A DNA stretch of 64,000 nt, taken from positions 14,641,962-14,705,961 of the forward strand of contig NC_067208.1 of assembly GCF_026262505.1 (NCBI RefSeq), in the 5' to 3' direction. Source of the stretch: Trichomonas vaginalis G3 (taxonomy: Eukaryota > Parabasalia > Trichomonadida > Trichomonadidae). Under the pieces are notes generated by a model. The model had not been told where the DNA came from, ran no database searches, and saw only the letters and a program-made list of their open reading frames with translations. Position 1 is the stretch's first letter. Each line of letters opens with the position of its first letter. Positions 43,924 through 54,600 of the stretch are shown here, piece after piece. The position numbers and the translations under genes were made by a program.

Positions 43924-45486
43924 TTACTTTGTTGGCCTCCTTCTCTGTCTCAAAAATGGCATAACTTGTTTTGAGAGTGAGAAGCCAGAAGGAGATTCTT
44001 CCTTCTGGAAGCATGGTATAGATATATTGCCTTGCTTTAAAAGCGCGGTGATTGTCAATAAAGATCTAGTTAATTTCTTCTTTTCTTCACGAACTTTATA
44101 TTTCTCTACCCTGATACCAGACATTGTTCTGTAGAGTCTTTCCGAAACTGATATTTCACAGTTGGAGGAAGGAACTCTTGGGTGTCTAGATTTATGAGGT
44201 AATCTGAGGTATTTGGAACCTTCTGCCTGAGCTTTGAGGTTTCCAAGAGAACTAGATAAGTTCATGGACTTTGTATTTAATGATAGCTGATTACTGTTTT
44301 CTAATTTATTATCTGATGATCCAAGTTGTCCGTCTTTTGCTGGAGAAGTGAATTTTGTAGAAAATCCAAGTGACATCTTGCCGCTAAGACCTGCGAATTT
44401 GCTTATCGCTTCCGGTGAAGCAGATTTTGTTTGAATAGGAAGAGATCTTGCTTCTTTAACTCCAATTGATGTAGACTTGCTTGTTACGAGGTGCTTAGCT
44501 CTTCTCTGTTGGTTCTTCTGGGAGTTCTTGTTGATAAGCTCTTGAATTTGATCTCGACTTGGTAATGGGGAAGAAATCAATGGAGAAAATCTGTTGTGAG
44601 ACTTGTGGATGTCTGCCTTGATAGCGATCACCTCCTCCTTGATGCTGGCAAGGTCTGTGCCAGGGAAATAACAGTTGCCATTCTTGAAGAGACGATAGAT
44701 CTTTCTGAAATCTGGTCTACGAGCTGGATTTTCAAGAGTGCAGCATTTGACGAGGGCTTGGAGGATTTTAGGGGCTGTGGATGGTATGAATTCTTGTGAT
44801 GTGCGCGCGAGAACGGCGGCACCTTGTGCTGGGATATGTTCGTTATAAAGTTCTGATATAAGGGTTCCGAAGGAGTAAACATCAGAGGCTGAGGTTGGAA
44901 CCCCACCTGTGAGTACCTCTGGAGCACACCAGTAGGGGTCATTAATTCTGTATTGGATCGGAACTTGTAATGCGAGTGCGATGGCGCCATAACCGAAATC
45001 TGATACGAGAGGACGCATATCGTCACCGAGCATAATATTCTTTGACTTGAGGTCTCCATGAATTATGTGCATTTTGTGTAATCTACGAAGAGCATAGGCA
45101 ATTCCCATCGCAATTTTTGTTTTGTCTGTTGGGTTAAGTCTTCCACTTTTGATGGCCTCGTATAAATTTCCATTTGAAATATAATTTGTTGCAATAATTA
45201 TGGGATTATTGAAGATGAATCCAATTGGTGGATTTAAATAGCGATTTGTGGCTCGCATAAGCAATATGTATTGGGAGAAAAGCTTGTTTAATTTCTCCTG
45301 GTCACTATCGGTGTAGTAAATCTGTTTTATAACGATGTTTCGATTAGTCACGGTATATTTCGAGATGTTTGAGTATCCGTAGTCTCCGGTCTCTAGCTTC
45401 TGTATTGGGATGGTGTCCTTTTTCAAAAAGCAATAAGGGGAAAACATTTCTCTAAATTCTCGGAGTGCAACTCCACGGGCTCTCAT
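43924..45486 (-). CDS. Protein kinase, TKL-like, with long basic C-terminal tail
   Basis: The 520-residue protein has a kinase domain at about residues 25-270: Lys54 in IVIKQ, catalytic loop HGDLKSKN (143-150; Gly replaces the Arg of HRD), DFG at 163-165, APE at 188-190 and DVYSFGTLISELY, all as in trichomonad TKL kinases. The glycine-rich loop is weak (TGDYGYSN). Residues about 300-520 are Ser/Lys-rich and probably disordered, with SLPSRDQ- and KSTSIGVKEA-type patches and a basic end. No membrane segment. Substrate and pathway are not visible. The Gly in HGD means activation-loop phosphorylation may not be needed. Start ATG at 45484-45486. Confidence 0.88.
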   Translation of the reverse strand: MRARGVALREFREMFSPYCFLKKDTIPIQKLETGDYGYSNISKYTVTNRNIVIKQIYYTDSDQEKLNKLFSQYILLMRATNRYLNPPIGFIFNNPIIIATNYISNGNLYEAIKSGRLNPTDKTKIAMGIAYALRRLHKMHIIHGDLKSKNIMLGDDMRPLVSDFGYGAIALALQVPIQYRINDPYWCAPEVLTGGVPTSASDVYSFGTLISELYNEHIPAQGAAVLARTSQEFIPSTAPKILQALVKCCTLENPARRPDFRKIYRLFKNGNCYFPGTDLASIKEEVIAIKADIHKSHNRFSPLISSPLPSRDQIQELINKNSQKNQQRRAKHLVTSKSTSIGVKEARSLPIQTKSASPEAISKFAGLSGKMSLGFSTKFTSPAKDGQLGSSDNKLENSNQLSLNTKSMNLSSSLGNLKAQAEGSKYLRLPHKSRHPRVPSSNCEISVSERLYRTMSGIRVEKYKVREEKKKLTRSLLTITALLKQGNISIPCFQKEESPSGFSLSKQVMPFLRQRRRPTK

Positions 45487-47076
45487 TTTAAAATTTTTAA
45501 AAACAAGGGTTGTTTTCGATACTCACAGAAATTTTGTGAAAGGAAGTAAAATAATTTTTTCTCAAATTTTACATATTTTTACGCCGTGAAAAAATCAATT
45601 ACATAATTAATGATGAGTTCAAATATGGAATAATTTTAATTTTATTTATTGAATGGATCTATGTATACAAAATGAATCGCCGGACCACATAGCACTATAT
45701 AGTATATCTAGTAAGAATATAAAGTTATTTCGAAAAAATGTAAATTTCAATAGGAAAATATTTTTTGTATTTTCAATCATATTATATCGTACTACAAATA
45801 CTTAATTGCGCGGATAAATATAATTTCAATGTAAATCATTCAAACTCTAAATTCAAAAAACAGATTCAAAATTTTAGAATCAGTCGGAAATCATGTTTTC
45901 TTATTATTTTTCAAAAATGATAAATCACATTGAAAAAGTTAATTTTTAGAAATCATTTTAAATTGTATGTGTAATCATTTAATCCAAAAACTTGCAAAAA
46001 TCCAATTTTGAAACATCACTCTCAATTTTTCATAAAGATTCTCTACGATATTGAGATCGATTTTGGACAAATCATCTGCTTCCCCAACGTTGGAAAATGA
46101 AAACTTTATTACTCTTTGAATACATCATTAACATTGCTTATTTTAATATGTTCATATAAATACGTTTTTTTTTTTTTTTTTTTCTCGTTACTTCGTCTCC
46201 TTTCAAACAAGACAAGATACTTTTTAATCATGATTAGTTACCTTAGATAAAATGGATTCGACTAATTCCATTTTTCTCGTTTTTCATTTTCTGCCAGCAT
46301 TACAGTTTTGATAGCAATATAACAGATCTCATAATAGCATCTCAATAGTTCCAAGACTCATGCAAATATAATGATCAATCATCTCACCATAAGAATATTT
46401 TCAAAATTTTTCATTCATCCGATATGAGTCAGCTCAATGACTAAAATAATTCGTCCAAAACTATTATCTTATCCATTCGCACAGTTTTGGATCATATTTT
46501 AGAACCTTAAGATTGTGATTTTTTATTTCTCTGTTGAAAGCATTCAAATTAACCCGCATTATATCAACTAAAAGCCTGTAATGCGTTGCATATCTTTCTC
46601 ATTTATCAATACATGTAACTCGATGACTGAGTTCAAATAATTATTTTTCCTAACTACACTTGATTTCATTTCTTTCTCTCAACACAACTACAAAAACTCC
46701 TACTAAACAATTATTTATAACCACAACAAACTTAGATCCTCAAATGATTTTCTTGTTCACTAACTCTTGATCGATTGATTCAAAATTCAGAGACATATTA
46801 ACCTTCCTTTGATAGATTTTTAATTCTCTTATTTTAATATAATCAACCTTCTCTTTCTTAAATGTCAAAAATTTTTAACTCTTATTAGTTTTAAATAACA
46901 ATCAAATCACATCGTGACCAATACGATTTCCCAATTGAATATAATTCAATTGTATTGAAAAAAAATTATATTGAAATAAAAATATTCAGTAAATAAATTT
47001 TTAGATAAATCTAAATAACTAAATGAATGCAGAATATTTGGGATAATAATTTAAAAACGTGACAGAATATTTTAAT
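45487..47076. other. 1.6-kb AT-rich intergenic region
   Basis: Shared upstream region of the kinase (minus) and the giant membrane protein (plus). It has an 18-T run near 46166-46183 and pyrimidine-rich stretches at 46500-46860. No ORF of note and no RNA gene seen. Confidence 0.6.
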
Positions 47077-50000
47077 ATGAAGGAGGCAGAAAGATATGGT
47101 CAAATGTCACACATGACAATTGAACATATGCCTAATACCCTCGGATTCAAATGGAAGTTTTTTCGTTTCTGCACAATTTTCAAAAATATTTCAATAAGGA
47201 AAACAACTTTCAGCGCATTTGCAACTTTTCTTCAGTTAGTTATTCCAACACTAGCTTGTATATATCCTCTTATCGGCGAAACTAAACAAAACACTACTGA
47301 CGCCCCTAAATATGACTATACCTACTTTCCATATTCAAAAAAGTTTCAAGAATTTATACCTGGAAGTTTCTCTTTACTACCATTTAAAGTTTTGGCATTC
47401 CTTTTAGTATTTTTTCCACTTGTTGTTTTCATAATAACGTTTCGGAACCCAGATTTACTATTACATTTGCATTACTTCCTTTCACCGCAAATTATAACAA
47501 TTTACTTTCCTTACGTATGCGCTGCTTATAGTTGTTCAATCATGTTGTATTTTTCTCACCAATTATCAACATTGGATACAATTTTTACTTTTTTGAACAA
47601 TGTTTTGTTTTTCCTGTTCATATTTCTCTACATTGTTCTTACTTATATCGATAATAATTCGATAATTAATCCGAATAATGTTACCGGTGAATGGTTTGTT
47701 GGTTTTACGCCAATACTACCATTTTCTGAATTTATTATCATTTTCGTATCTCTACAGATGCAAAACATGACACAAGTTTATTATTATTGCGCATTAAGTG
47801 CTGAATTCATTATTTCTTTAATAGCGAACATCCTATGTGTAATTGAGATGCCTTTACTCAGTCCAACCTTAAATTCATTGATCGCTTCAAATTTTTTTAC
47901 AATATTAACTTTAATTATTTTGGGGTTCGTTAAAATGAGTTTCAACCTCAATTTCGAATATTTCTACCTGATGTTCATCCCTTTTGTCTTCGTTATTTTG
48001 TTTTTCCTTTACAGATTATTTATCGAACACAAAAGAAGCTCAATTCAGCCATACTTAGACCAATTAGACACATTCAAAGACAACTATACAGTTCACGCTA
48101 TTAGTACATCATTAGAATCATTGACAACAGAAAGACAACTAAGATTACTAATTTATGAAGGAATTACAGCAGGAAATCAGATCATTACATCAAAATCATT
48201 CGTTCAGTTTTGCTTGGAAAGGTTTCCAAGAAGCCAATGGATGGCTTCCTATATAAGTTTTCTTTGTTTATTATATTGGGAGACAAACACAATTATTTAT
48301 CAGTTCATGCTTCATACATTAAGCTTAGATTACTTTGGAATGAGGAATCTTCACCTTTTTCAAGCAATTTTTTGTTTAATGCAGACATCAGAAAATTTAT
48401 CACCAGTAATAGCTAGAGAACTTGATGAATATCGATGTGAAGTTGCGGAATTTGCATCATTACATCGTTTGTTCTGGAAATCAGTTCGAAATGGAAACGA
48501 ATTAAGTTTTCATGATTCATTTTTCGCTTTGCATCGGAAAATAAATAGTTTAGCGCGACATGTAAAGATATTGTCAATGAAATATCCATATTGCTCATCA
48601 ATACAGAGTGAAAACGCCTTATTTTTCGCAGATATCAAACATAATTATTCAAAATCCTCAGAATTTTACTCCCGAGCCGCTAAATTTTTGAATTCAAAAC
48701 GATCATTTATTTTCGATGAAATGACTTCAAATTTTTCTCAATTATTTCTAATTCCGAAACAAGAACCAGATAAGACACGCAACGAAGATGACGCTAAAGC
48801 AATTGATGAATTAAGGTTTATATCAAATCTCGAATATCATGAGCGTGCATTGAGATATATGACTGTTGTATCATCGAATGACAAATATCTTCAAGCATTA
48901 TCTCATACATTCAGCGTTCCTACGAACCAACAACCCGTAGATATCGTATTTGACAAATATCGAACGATTATAATCAAGATAACCTTCTATTTACCGATTG
49001 TTTTCTTTATAATTTTCGGTCTGATCATAATTCACTTTAATATCGTGAACGATTCCGATGCAGAAGATTATAAAGAAAGTACTTTGATTTTAGAAAGCAT
49101 GAACCTTTTCAGGAACCAGATATACTTCATCAGACAAGATGCCAGATTGCTTGCCAACATTCTGCTTGATAATTTCAATGAAATTGTCAACAAATCAATT
49201 TATTACAATATTTCTGATAGTACATGGTATGATACAATGACCATTCTATACTTCCTATCAATGGAACATACGAGTGCTATCGAGGCCTTGTTCAATGAAC
49301 AGTTTTATATCTTTTCAACAAGAAAAGTTCATCAAAATGTCAATTTTTCGATTCCTGGCTGTGATTCAACGAATTGCTCATTAGCTTATTTGTATTCTGA
49401 TATGCATAATAGTATTAAGTACATGCTGAACCCTAAGGACCCTTATAGACTCACGAATACGACTTTGATTCAAAGATTAGATGATTTTAGTGAAAAACTC
49501 ATGAATTTGACCGACAGTACACATGAACAGCTTGTACATAGTCATTATAATTGGATACAGGATACGATTCATAGAAATAAGACTGTTTATTGGCATCTTT
49601 TATTAGCAATTCTGATTTTGTCATCGATAACATTACTCGTTTACGTAATAAGTACCTTGACTCTTAAGAAACATGTTTATGCCGTAATTAAGACGATTCA
49701 GCCTGCAATGTTAAAATCTATTTCATCTCAATTCGATAAACTGATATCTCTTGAACAGAAACAGACACAAACTATTCAAGATCATACGTTCATCAAAGGA
49801 ATCTTGTTTTTCATCGCTTCTTTTGCTATTTTGTTTGTTTATACAGTTTTGATGTTATTAGCTCAAAGATACTACAAGAATAATATCCAGCCAAGGATGA
49901 CATACCTATATCCATTCCCAGAACCTAATGATTTTTCAGAATTTATTATTTTCATGGTCGGAATTTTGGAAGGAACGGCCAGATGGGGTATAGATCTTGA

Positions 50001-51096
50001 TGTCATTAGTAAGGGAACACGTCTTTTACTAGAAATGTCCCTTATGACACCAGTTAGCTGCATATATCATCTTTATTTCAAAACTTGCTATAATTGTTAT
50101 GCGAAAACTTTTTATTATGAGAAATTTGACTCCAGGAGCCTCTGGTGGCTTTCTTATATTACACTTTTTCTCTCATTATTATGTTTAATTGGTTTTCTCT
50201 ACTATACTTACCAGATTATCTATTTGGGACGGACTGTTGAAGACATAATGAAGTTCGTTCCAACATCTGCGCGCAAATCTAACCCTGTTCTTCAAAAATT
50301 TATGGCAGGAGATCAAATTCCGATAAAAGAGATCTCAGATTTTGCCAGGGACATTGGGATAGCACCAGAAATGCCAGAATTCTTTGCTGTTCTGTATTTA
50401 GATCCATTGGAAAACGTAATACAGACAAAAGGCCAAATTTCCTCATTTCTTCCATTCATTCCCAACAATTTAGGGGAAGTCCAAGAATATTTAATCCGAA
50501 ATTCGACGGACAGCGGCCTTTCCATTTCTAATTTCTTCAAATTAAAGTCCCCACTAGAATCCAGGAGTTTATCAATCAACGGACGCGAATTCTCATTCTC
50601 CTTTTCCAGGAAAGGCTCCATTCTCCTCATAAAAGATGATTCCCACCATCATCTATCGAATGACAGAACGAGAATGATCGAAAGATTACATTCAACAGTG
50701 AAAGAAAGGAAAGATCGAAGGAAAGGAATGAATCTGGGCCAAACAGTGCTTCTCATTATAGAAAGCAAAGGGAAAACAACACATAGCAATATAGTAAAGA
50801 TGTTGGAACCAGTTACACAAGTCGTTGACACAAGATTTAGAAGAATTGTTTGTTTTTCTAATTTAGAAAAAGTGACAGATATCGTAAAAGTGACAACTGA
50901 AATTTTCAATAATTATGGCAACGAGATAAGAGGAGTTTTACACTGTGGAAACAGTTTGTCTGTGTTACAAAGTGCTGTTTCCATTGAGAAACCGAGAGTT
51001 TTTGGACAAGCTTATGATGAAGGAAGAATGATGCTTTCCAAAGCAAAAATAGGAGAATTAGTACAATCTGACCAGTTTTTGGCACTTCTTATTTAG
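47077..51096 (+). CDS. Giant multi-pass membrane protein with degenerate nucleotide-cyclase-like C-terminus
   Basis: The frame is open to a GTG at 47059, but the first ATG is 47077, giving 1339 residues. About ten membrane segments lie in residues 30-320, a cytosolic helical region (about 325-620) follows, then a TM near 635-655, an outer region, TMs near 845-865, 910-930 and 1030-1050, a PAS-like block near 1105-1190 and a final 120 residues shaped like a class III cyclase. There LGQTVLLIIESKG stands where FIDVVKF is usual, so the metal-binding Asp is missing. HCGNSLSVL stands for NTGG...GVLG, and VFGQAYDEGRMML for the GDPINIASRL motif. It is probably catalytically dead and may partner or regulate an active cyclase. 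Related in plan to the convergent gene at 51652-56424. Confidence 0.8.
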   Translation: MKEAERYGQMSHMTIEHMPNTLGFKWKFFRFCTIFKNISIRKTTFSAFATFLQLVIPTLACIYPLIGETKQNTTDAPKYDYTYFPYSKKFQEFIPGSFSLLPFKVLAFLLVFFPLVVFIITFRNPDLLLHLHYFLSPQIITIYFPYVCAAYSCSIMLYFSHQLSTLDTIFTFLNNVLFFLFIFLYIVLTYIDNNSIINPNNVTGEWFVGFTPILPFSEFIIIFVSLQMQNMTQVYYYCALSAEFIISLIANILCVIEMPLLSPTLNSLIASNFFTILTLIILGFVKMSFNLNFEYFYLMFIPFVFVILFFLYRLFIEHKRSSIQPYLDQLDTFKDNYTVHAISTSLESLTTERQLRLLIYEGITAGNQIITSKSFVQFCLERFPRSQWMASYISFLCLLYWETNTIIYQFMLHTLSLDYFGMRNLHLFQAIFCLMQTSENLSPVIARELDEYRCEVAEFASLHRLFWKSVRNGNELSFHDSFFALHRKINSLARHVKILSMKYPYCSSIQSENALFFADIKHNYSKSSEFYSRAAKFLNSKRSFIFDEMTSNFSQLFLIPKQEPDKTRNEDDAKAIDELRFISNLEYHERALRYMTVVSSNDKYLQALSHTFSVPTNQQPVDIVFDKYRTIIIKITFYLPIVFFIIFGLIIIHFNIVNDSDAEDYKESTLILESMNLFRNQIYFIRQDARLLANILLDNFNEIVNKSIYYNISDSTWYDTMTILYFLSMEHTSAIEALFNEQFYIFSTRKVHQNVNFSIPGCDSTNCSLAYLYSDMHNSIKYMLNPKDPYRLTNTTLIQRLDDFSEKLMNLTDSTHEQLVHSHYNWIQDTIHRNKTVYWHLLLAILILSSITLLVYVISTLTLKKHVYAVIKTIQPAMLKSISSQFDKLISLEQKQTQTIQDHTFIKGILFFIASFAILFVYTVLMLLAQRYYKNNIQPRMTYLYPFPEPNDFSEFIIFMVGILEGTARWGIDLDVISKGTRLLLEMSLMTPVSCIYHLYFKTCYNCYAKTFYYEKFDSRSLWWLSYITLFLSLLCLIGFLYYTYQIIYLGRTVEDIMKFVPTSARKSNPVLQKFMAGDQIPIKEISDFARDIGIAPEMPEFFAVLYLDPLENVIQTKGQISSFLPFIPNNLGEVQEYLIRNSTDSGLSISNFFKLKSPLESRSLSINGREFSFSFSRKGSILLIKDDSHHHLSNDRTRMIERLHSTVKERKDRRKGMNLGQTVLLIIESKGKTTHSNIVKMLEPVTQVVDTRFRRIVCFSNLEKVTDIVKVTTEIFNNYGNEIRGVLHCGNSLSVLQSAVSIEKPRVFGQAYDEGRMMLSKAKIGELVQSDQFLALLI

Positions 51097-51651
51097 ATTA
51101 TTTATTTATTTATTTTTTGTTTATTTTATATTTATTTTTTTATCATGTAATTATAAAGGAGTTCTATATAAATTTATTTAGTGATTTTAAATTCACTCAA
51201 TGGATGGGTGATATAGTTCAGTTACAAGTTATAATTTGAGATTTTGACCAAGGATGATTCATCTCATTAATGGAGACATAAGAATTTCATAAATTTCATA
51301 AATATTGATTTATGGGTGCACTTACCACTTACCACTTTCTGACACATTCAGATAATATCATCATATCTTTAATTTAATGGCAAAAGAGTATGTTAGGAAC
51401 TAAGCAGTGATAAATAATAACATTTCCCGACAAAAAATATTAACTTTTTATTATAGAAAATTGGGATATAAAGCTTAGATGTCGAAAAAATTTATAAATC
51501 TTTCGTTTGAATTCATTTTGTTGTTACTAACGAGGAGTTAATTTTAAGATCAGGAGTAACACGAGCGTGTATAATTTTGATAGTTTAAAGAAAATACTCA
51601 GTTTATTATAATATAAAAAACAAAATACAAAATAATAAAAATATAAAAAAA
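51097..51651. other. Intergenic DNA between convergent cyclase-type genes
   Basis: AT-rich 3' regions; no gene supported. Confidence 0.6.
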
Positions 51652-54600
51652 TTATTTGAGTGATGCGACTTGGAATCTTGCGAGTGAAGAAGACAAAGGC
51701 TTCAATATTTCTAAGTTTGTTCCACTCAACTGCATTGGAATCTCCAAATCGACAGAATCCTGAATAGAGTTAGGAACAACTAAATAAGTCATCTGTTTTC
51801 CTTTACCTTTCAAAAAGACTTCTCCTCTTGGTTTGATGTTCAAATTCAGTGATGAAATCAACTCAAATGTTGACTGAGAAATCTGAACGTGGTTAGCAAT
51901 ATCAGTTGATTGGAGTCTTGATGCTATATTAATAGGATCGCCAATGATATCGAATACTGGTTTGTCCTTTCCGAGAACTCCTGCAATAATAGGACCTCCT
52001 GTATTTACGCCAACTCTTACACTCAAAGAAGAGTTAAGTTTCAAGTTGATTTCTTCAAGTTCTCCGATGACTTCTGTTGAGAACAGAACAATTTGTTCTG
52101 CATGTTTTTGAGGAGATAATTCAGGATTGAACAAACCTCCAGCTGCCATGTATATATCTCCAATCAATTTGATCTTCGTGAGCAGCTCAAATTTCGTCAT
52201 AATTGTGTCTAAAGTGTTGAAATAAAAGCTCAAATTTGACATGATTTCTTGTGGAATCAAAGAGCTCGAATAATCAGAGAATTTAACAACATCAATGAAG
52301 ACTATTGAAGCAGAAGGAACTGTGAAAGAAATGTCTTTTTCTCCTCTGTTTATCTGCAAAACAATGTCTCTTGGGAGAATCTGGTAAAGGAGCTTTTCTG
52401 AGTTTGCTTTTGCAAGTTCAGCTTGTTTTTGTTGTTCAATCAAAACTGTTTGATCTCTCAACAATAAAACAAATGACTTGATTTCAGAAGAATTTGGAGA
52501 TTTCACGCCAATGATTGTCATTTTACATGGCATATATTGGCATGAATCAGTAACTGCTGTTACATCATCTTCAAAGAAAGGAGATGCCTGGCCTTTCAAG
52601 ATCATCTCCATCTGTGTATGAACTTTGTTTTCATCATCTTGTACGAAGAAAACAGAAACAGATTGACCAAGTGTTTGTTCAGGAGTATATCCTAAAAGTG
52701 TTGTTGCTGCTGGATTAACGATTTCAACAATTCCATGAGAGTTTGTGAAGAATATTGCGTCTTGAGAATTATAAATAATGTTTCCTGAAACTGTCTTATT
52801 ATCACTTGTTGATTCATTCGCATGCTTTAAGAATCTGTTACTGAACAATTTGTTGTTAACAAGACTGACAGGATTAATTCTCTTGAGAATGTAGAGACTT
52901 GTGTTATAAGTATCTCTTCTCAAATTGTAATAAACACTCACCAGAATTGCGAAAACAATAACTAAAACAAACAAAGGAATAATCAAAAGTGCGTTTGTCA
53001 AAACAAGTTTGTTATAAGTAACATCTGCAAGTTCTTTCAAACGTGTTGTGACTTTCAACATCTTTGGAGATAAATGATAACTCAATAAATGAACTGAATG
53101 TGCATAAGGAACTTTCGAAATTGCTGTTGATGTTGTAAATTCACGACTTGTTGTTGAAACGTAATCATAAAAAACTTTCAATTGAGAGTTAATTGAAGAG
53201 TTTTCATAGATCGAATGTATATCAAGATTTGAAGTATCATTAATTACATTATCCACGAAGTTCTCATTATCCAAAATAGAATCAAATCCATTGCATGCGG
53301 GAGAATCTTGAGTTCCTTGTATCAAATCATGATTTACTGACATCAATTCTTCTAAAAGTTCATCAACCATTTGTTGTGCAGCAGCAGGTGTAGAAACTCT
53401 AGTTGAATTAGGATTATCGAATTGAGCAACTCCGAAAGTTAATGTATTCATTACTTCTGCTGTTAAAGACAATCTCAATGTTGCGTATTGATCCCATTTA
53501 TTGAGATTTACAATGTCTTTGTTTGAATTAAAAGATAACATCGTCATCGCAACAATAATAGCAACAAACATAAGACCAACAATGCATATAATTGCTATAA
53601 GAACACCCGATTCATTTGATGTAACACTCATCTCAGAAAGTGTTACATTTTCATCATTTTTAGTATTTACAGAAATTAATTCTTTTGCTTCAGTTTTCGT
53701 TTTTGTGTCGAAACTCTCTATAATTTGGGTGATTTCTCTCAAAGATCTGTTGATAAGGTAGTGAATTATTAATATAGGAATAAACGCGAGTAATGTTACA
53801 ATTACAGGCAAAGTATATAAAATAAATTTGAACTTTTTCTGCAAATTTTCTCCTTCTCTAATCTGGAAATCGCAGAAATCAGTAAATATCTGTGGAACAG
53901 TCATATAAAACAGTCTTAAATTAACAATTAATTCACAGAATTGATGTAGAGTAAACATATCAGAAATATTATCATTAACTCTTGTAACAATATACGATTG
54001 ATGTGCGAGTAAAATCGTAATCATTGTAGAAACAGTGTCATTAACAATATAAATGGGATATCCTCCATAGCAAGTATATAATTGATGCTTTGTTTGTATC
54101 AAGTTCTTAGAAATGTTGTAGACATCATATCCAGCATTTGCAAAATCAGCTAAATCATTCATCATTCCATCATATTCAGAAATTGCGCTTTGCAAATTGA
54201 AGAAACTTTGATACAAAAAGTCTTTGAAAGCATTAATCAAATAATCTTTTGAAGAACAGTTTGCGGCGAGTTGTCTCATTAATGTTTCATATTTTTCGTA
54301 ACTTCCTTTGTCCACTGAATATCTCATTAGAATTTCCATATCATTAAGAGCAATGTAAAATCTAGTTTTCGAAATTCCATCCAATAATTCCATTGACATT
54401 GTTTGTTTCTTTATTTTAGAGCGGCTGAAAATAACAATGAAAATGGCCATTAAACAAATCAATAACAATACAATAATTGTTATAGGAATTAATGATGTTA
54501 TTGACTTCGGAAGTTTGTTTTTCAAAGCATTATGTAAAGCAATTCTTGTCTTGTATTGGCTGATTGTTGATCTACCAACACTTTCCATGACATCGTCATC

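Noticed and set aside
47059..47076. GTG start for the 1339-residue membrane protein
   Set aside because: Nuclear genes of this group use ATG; the first ATG is at 47077.
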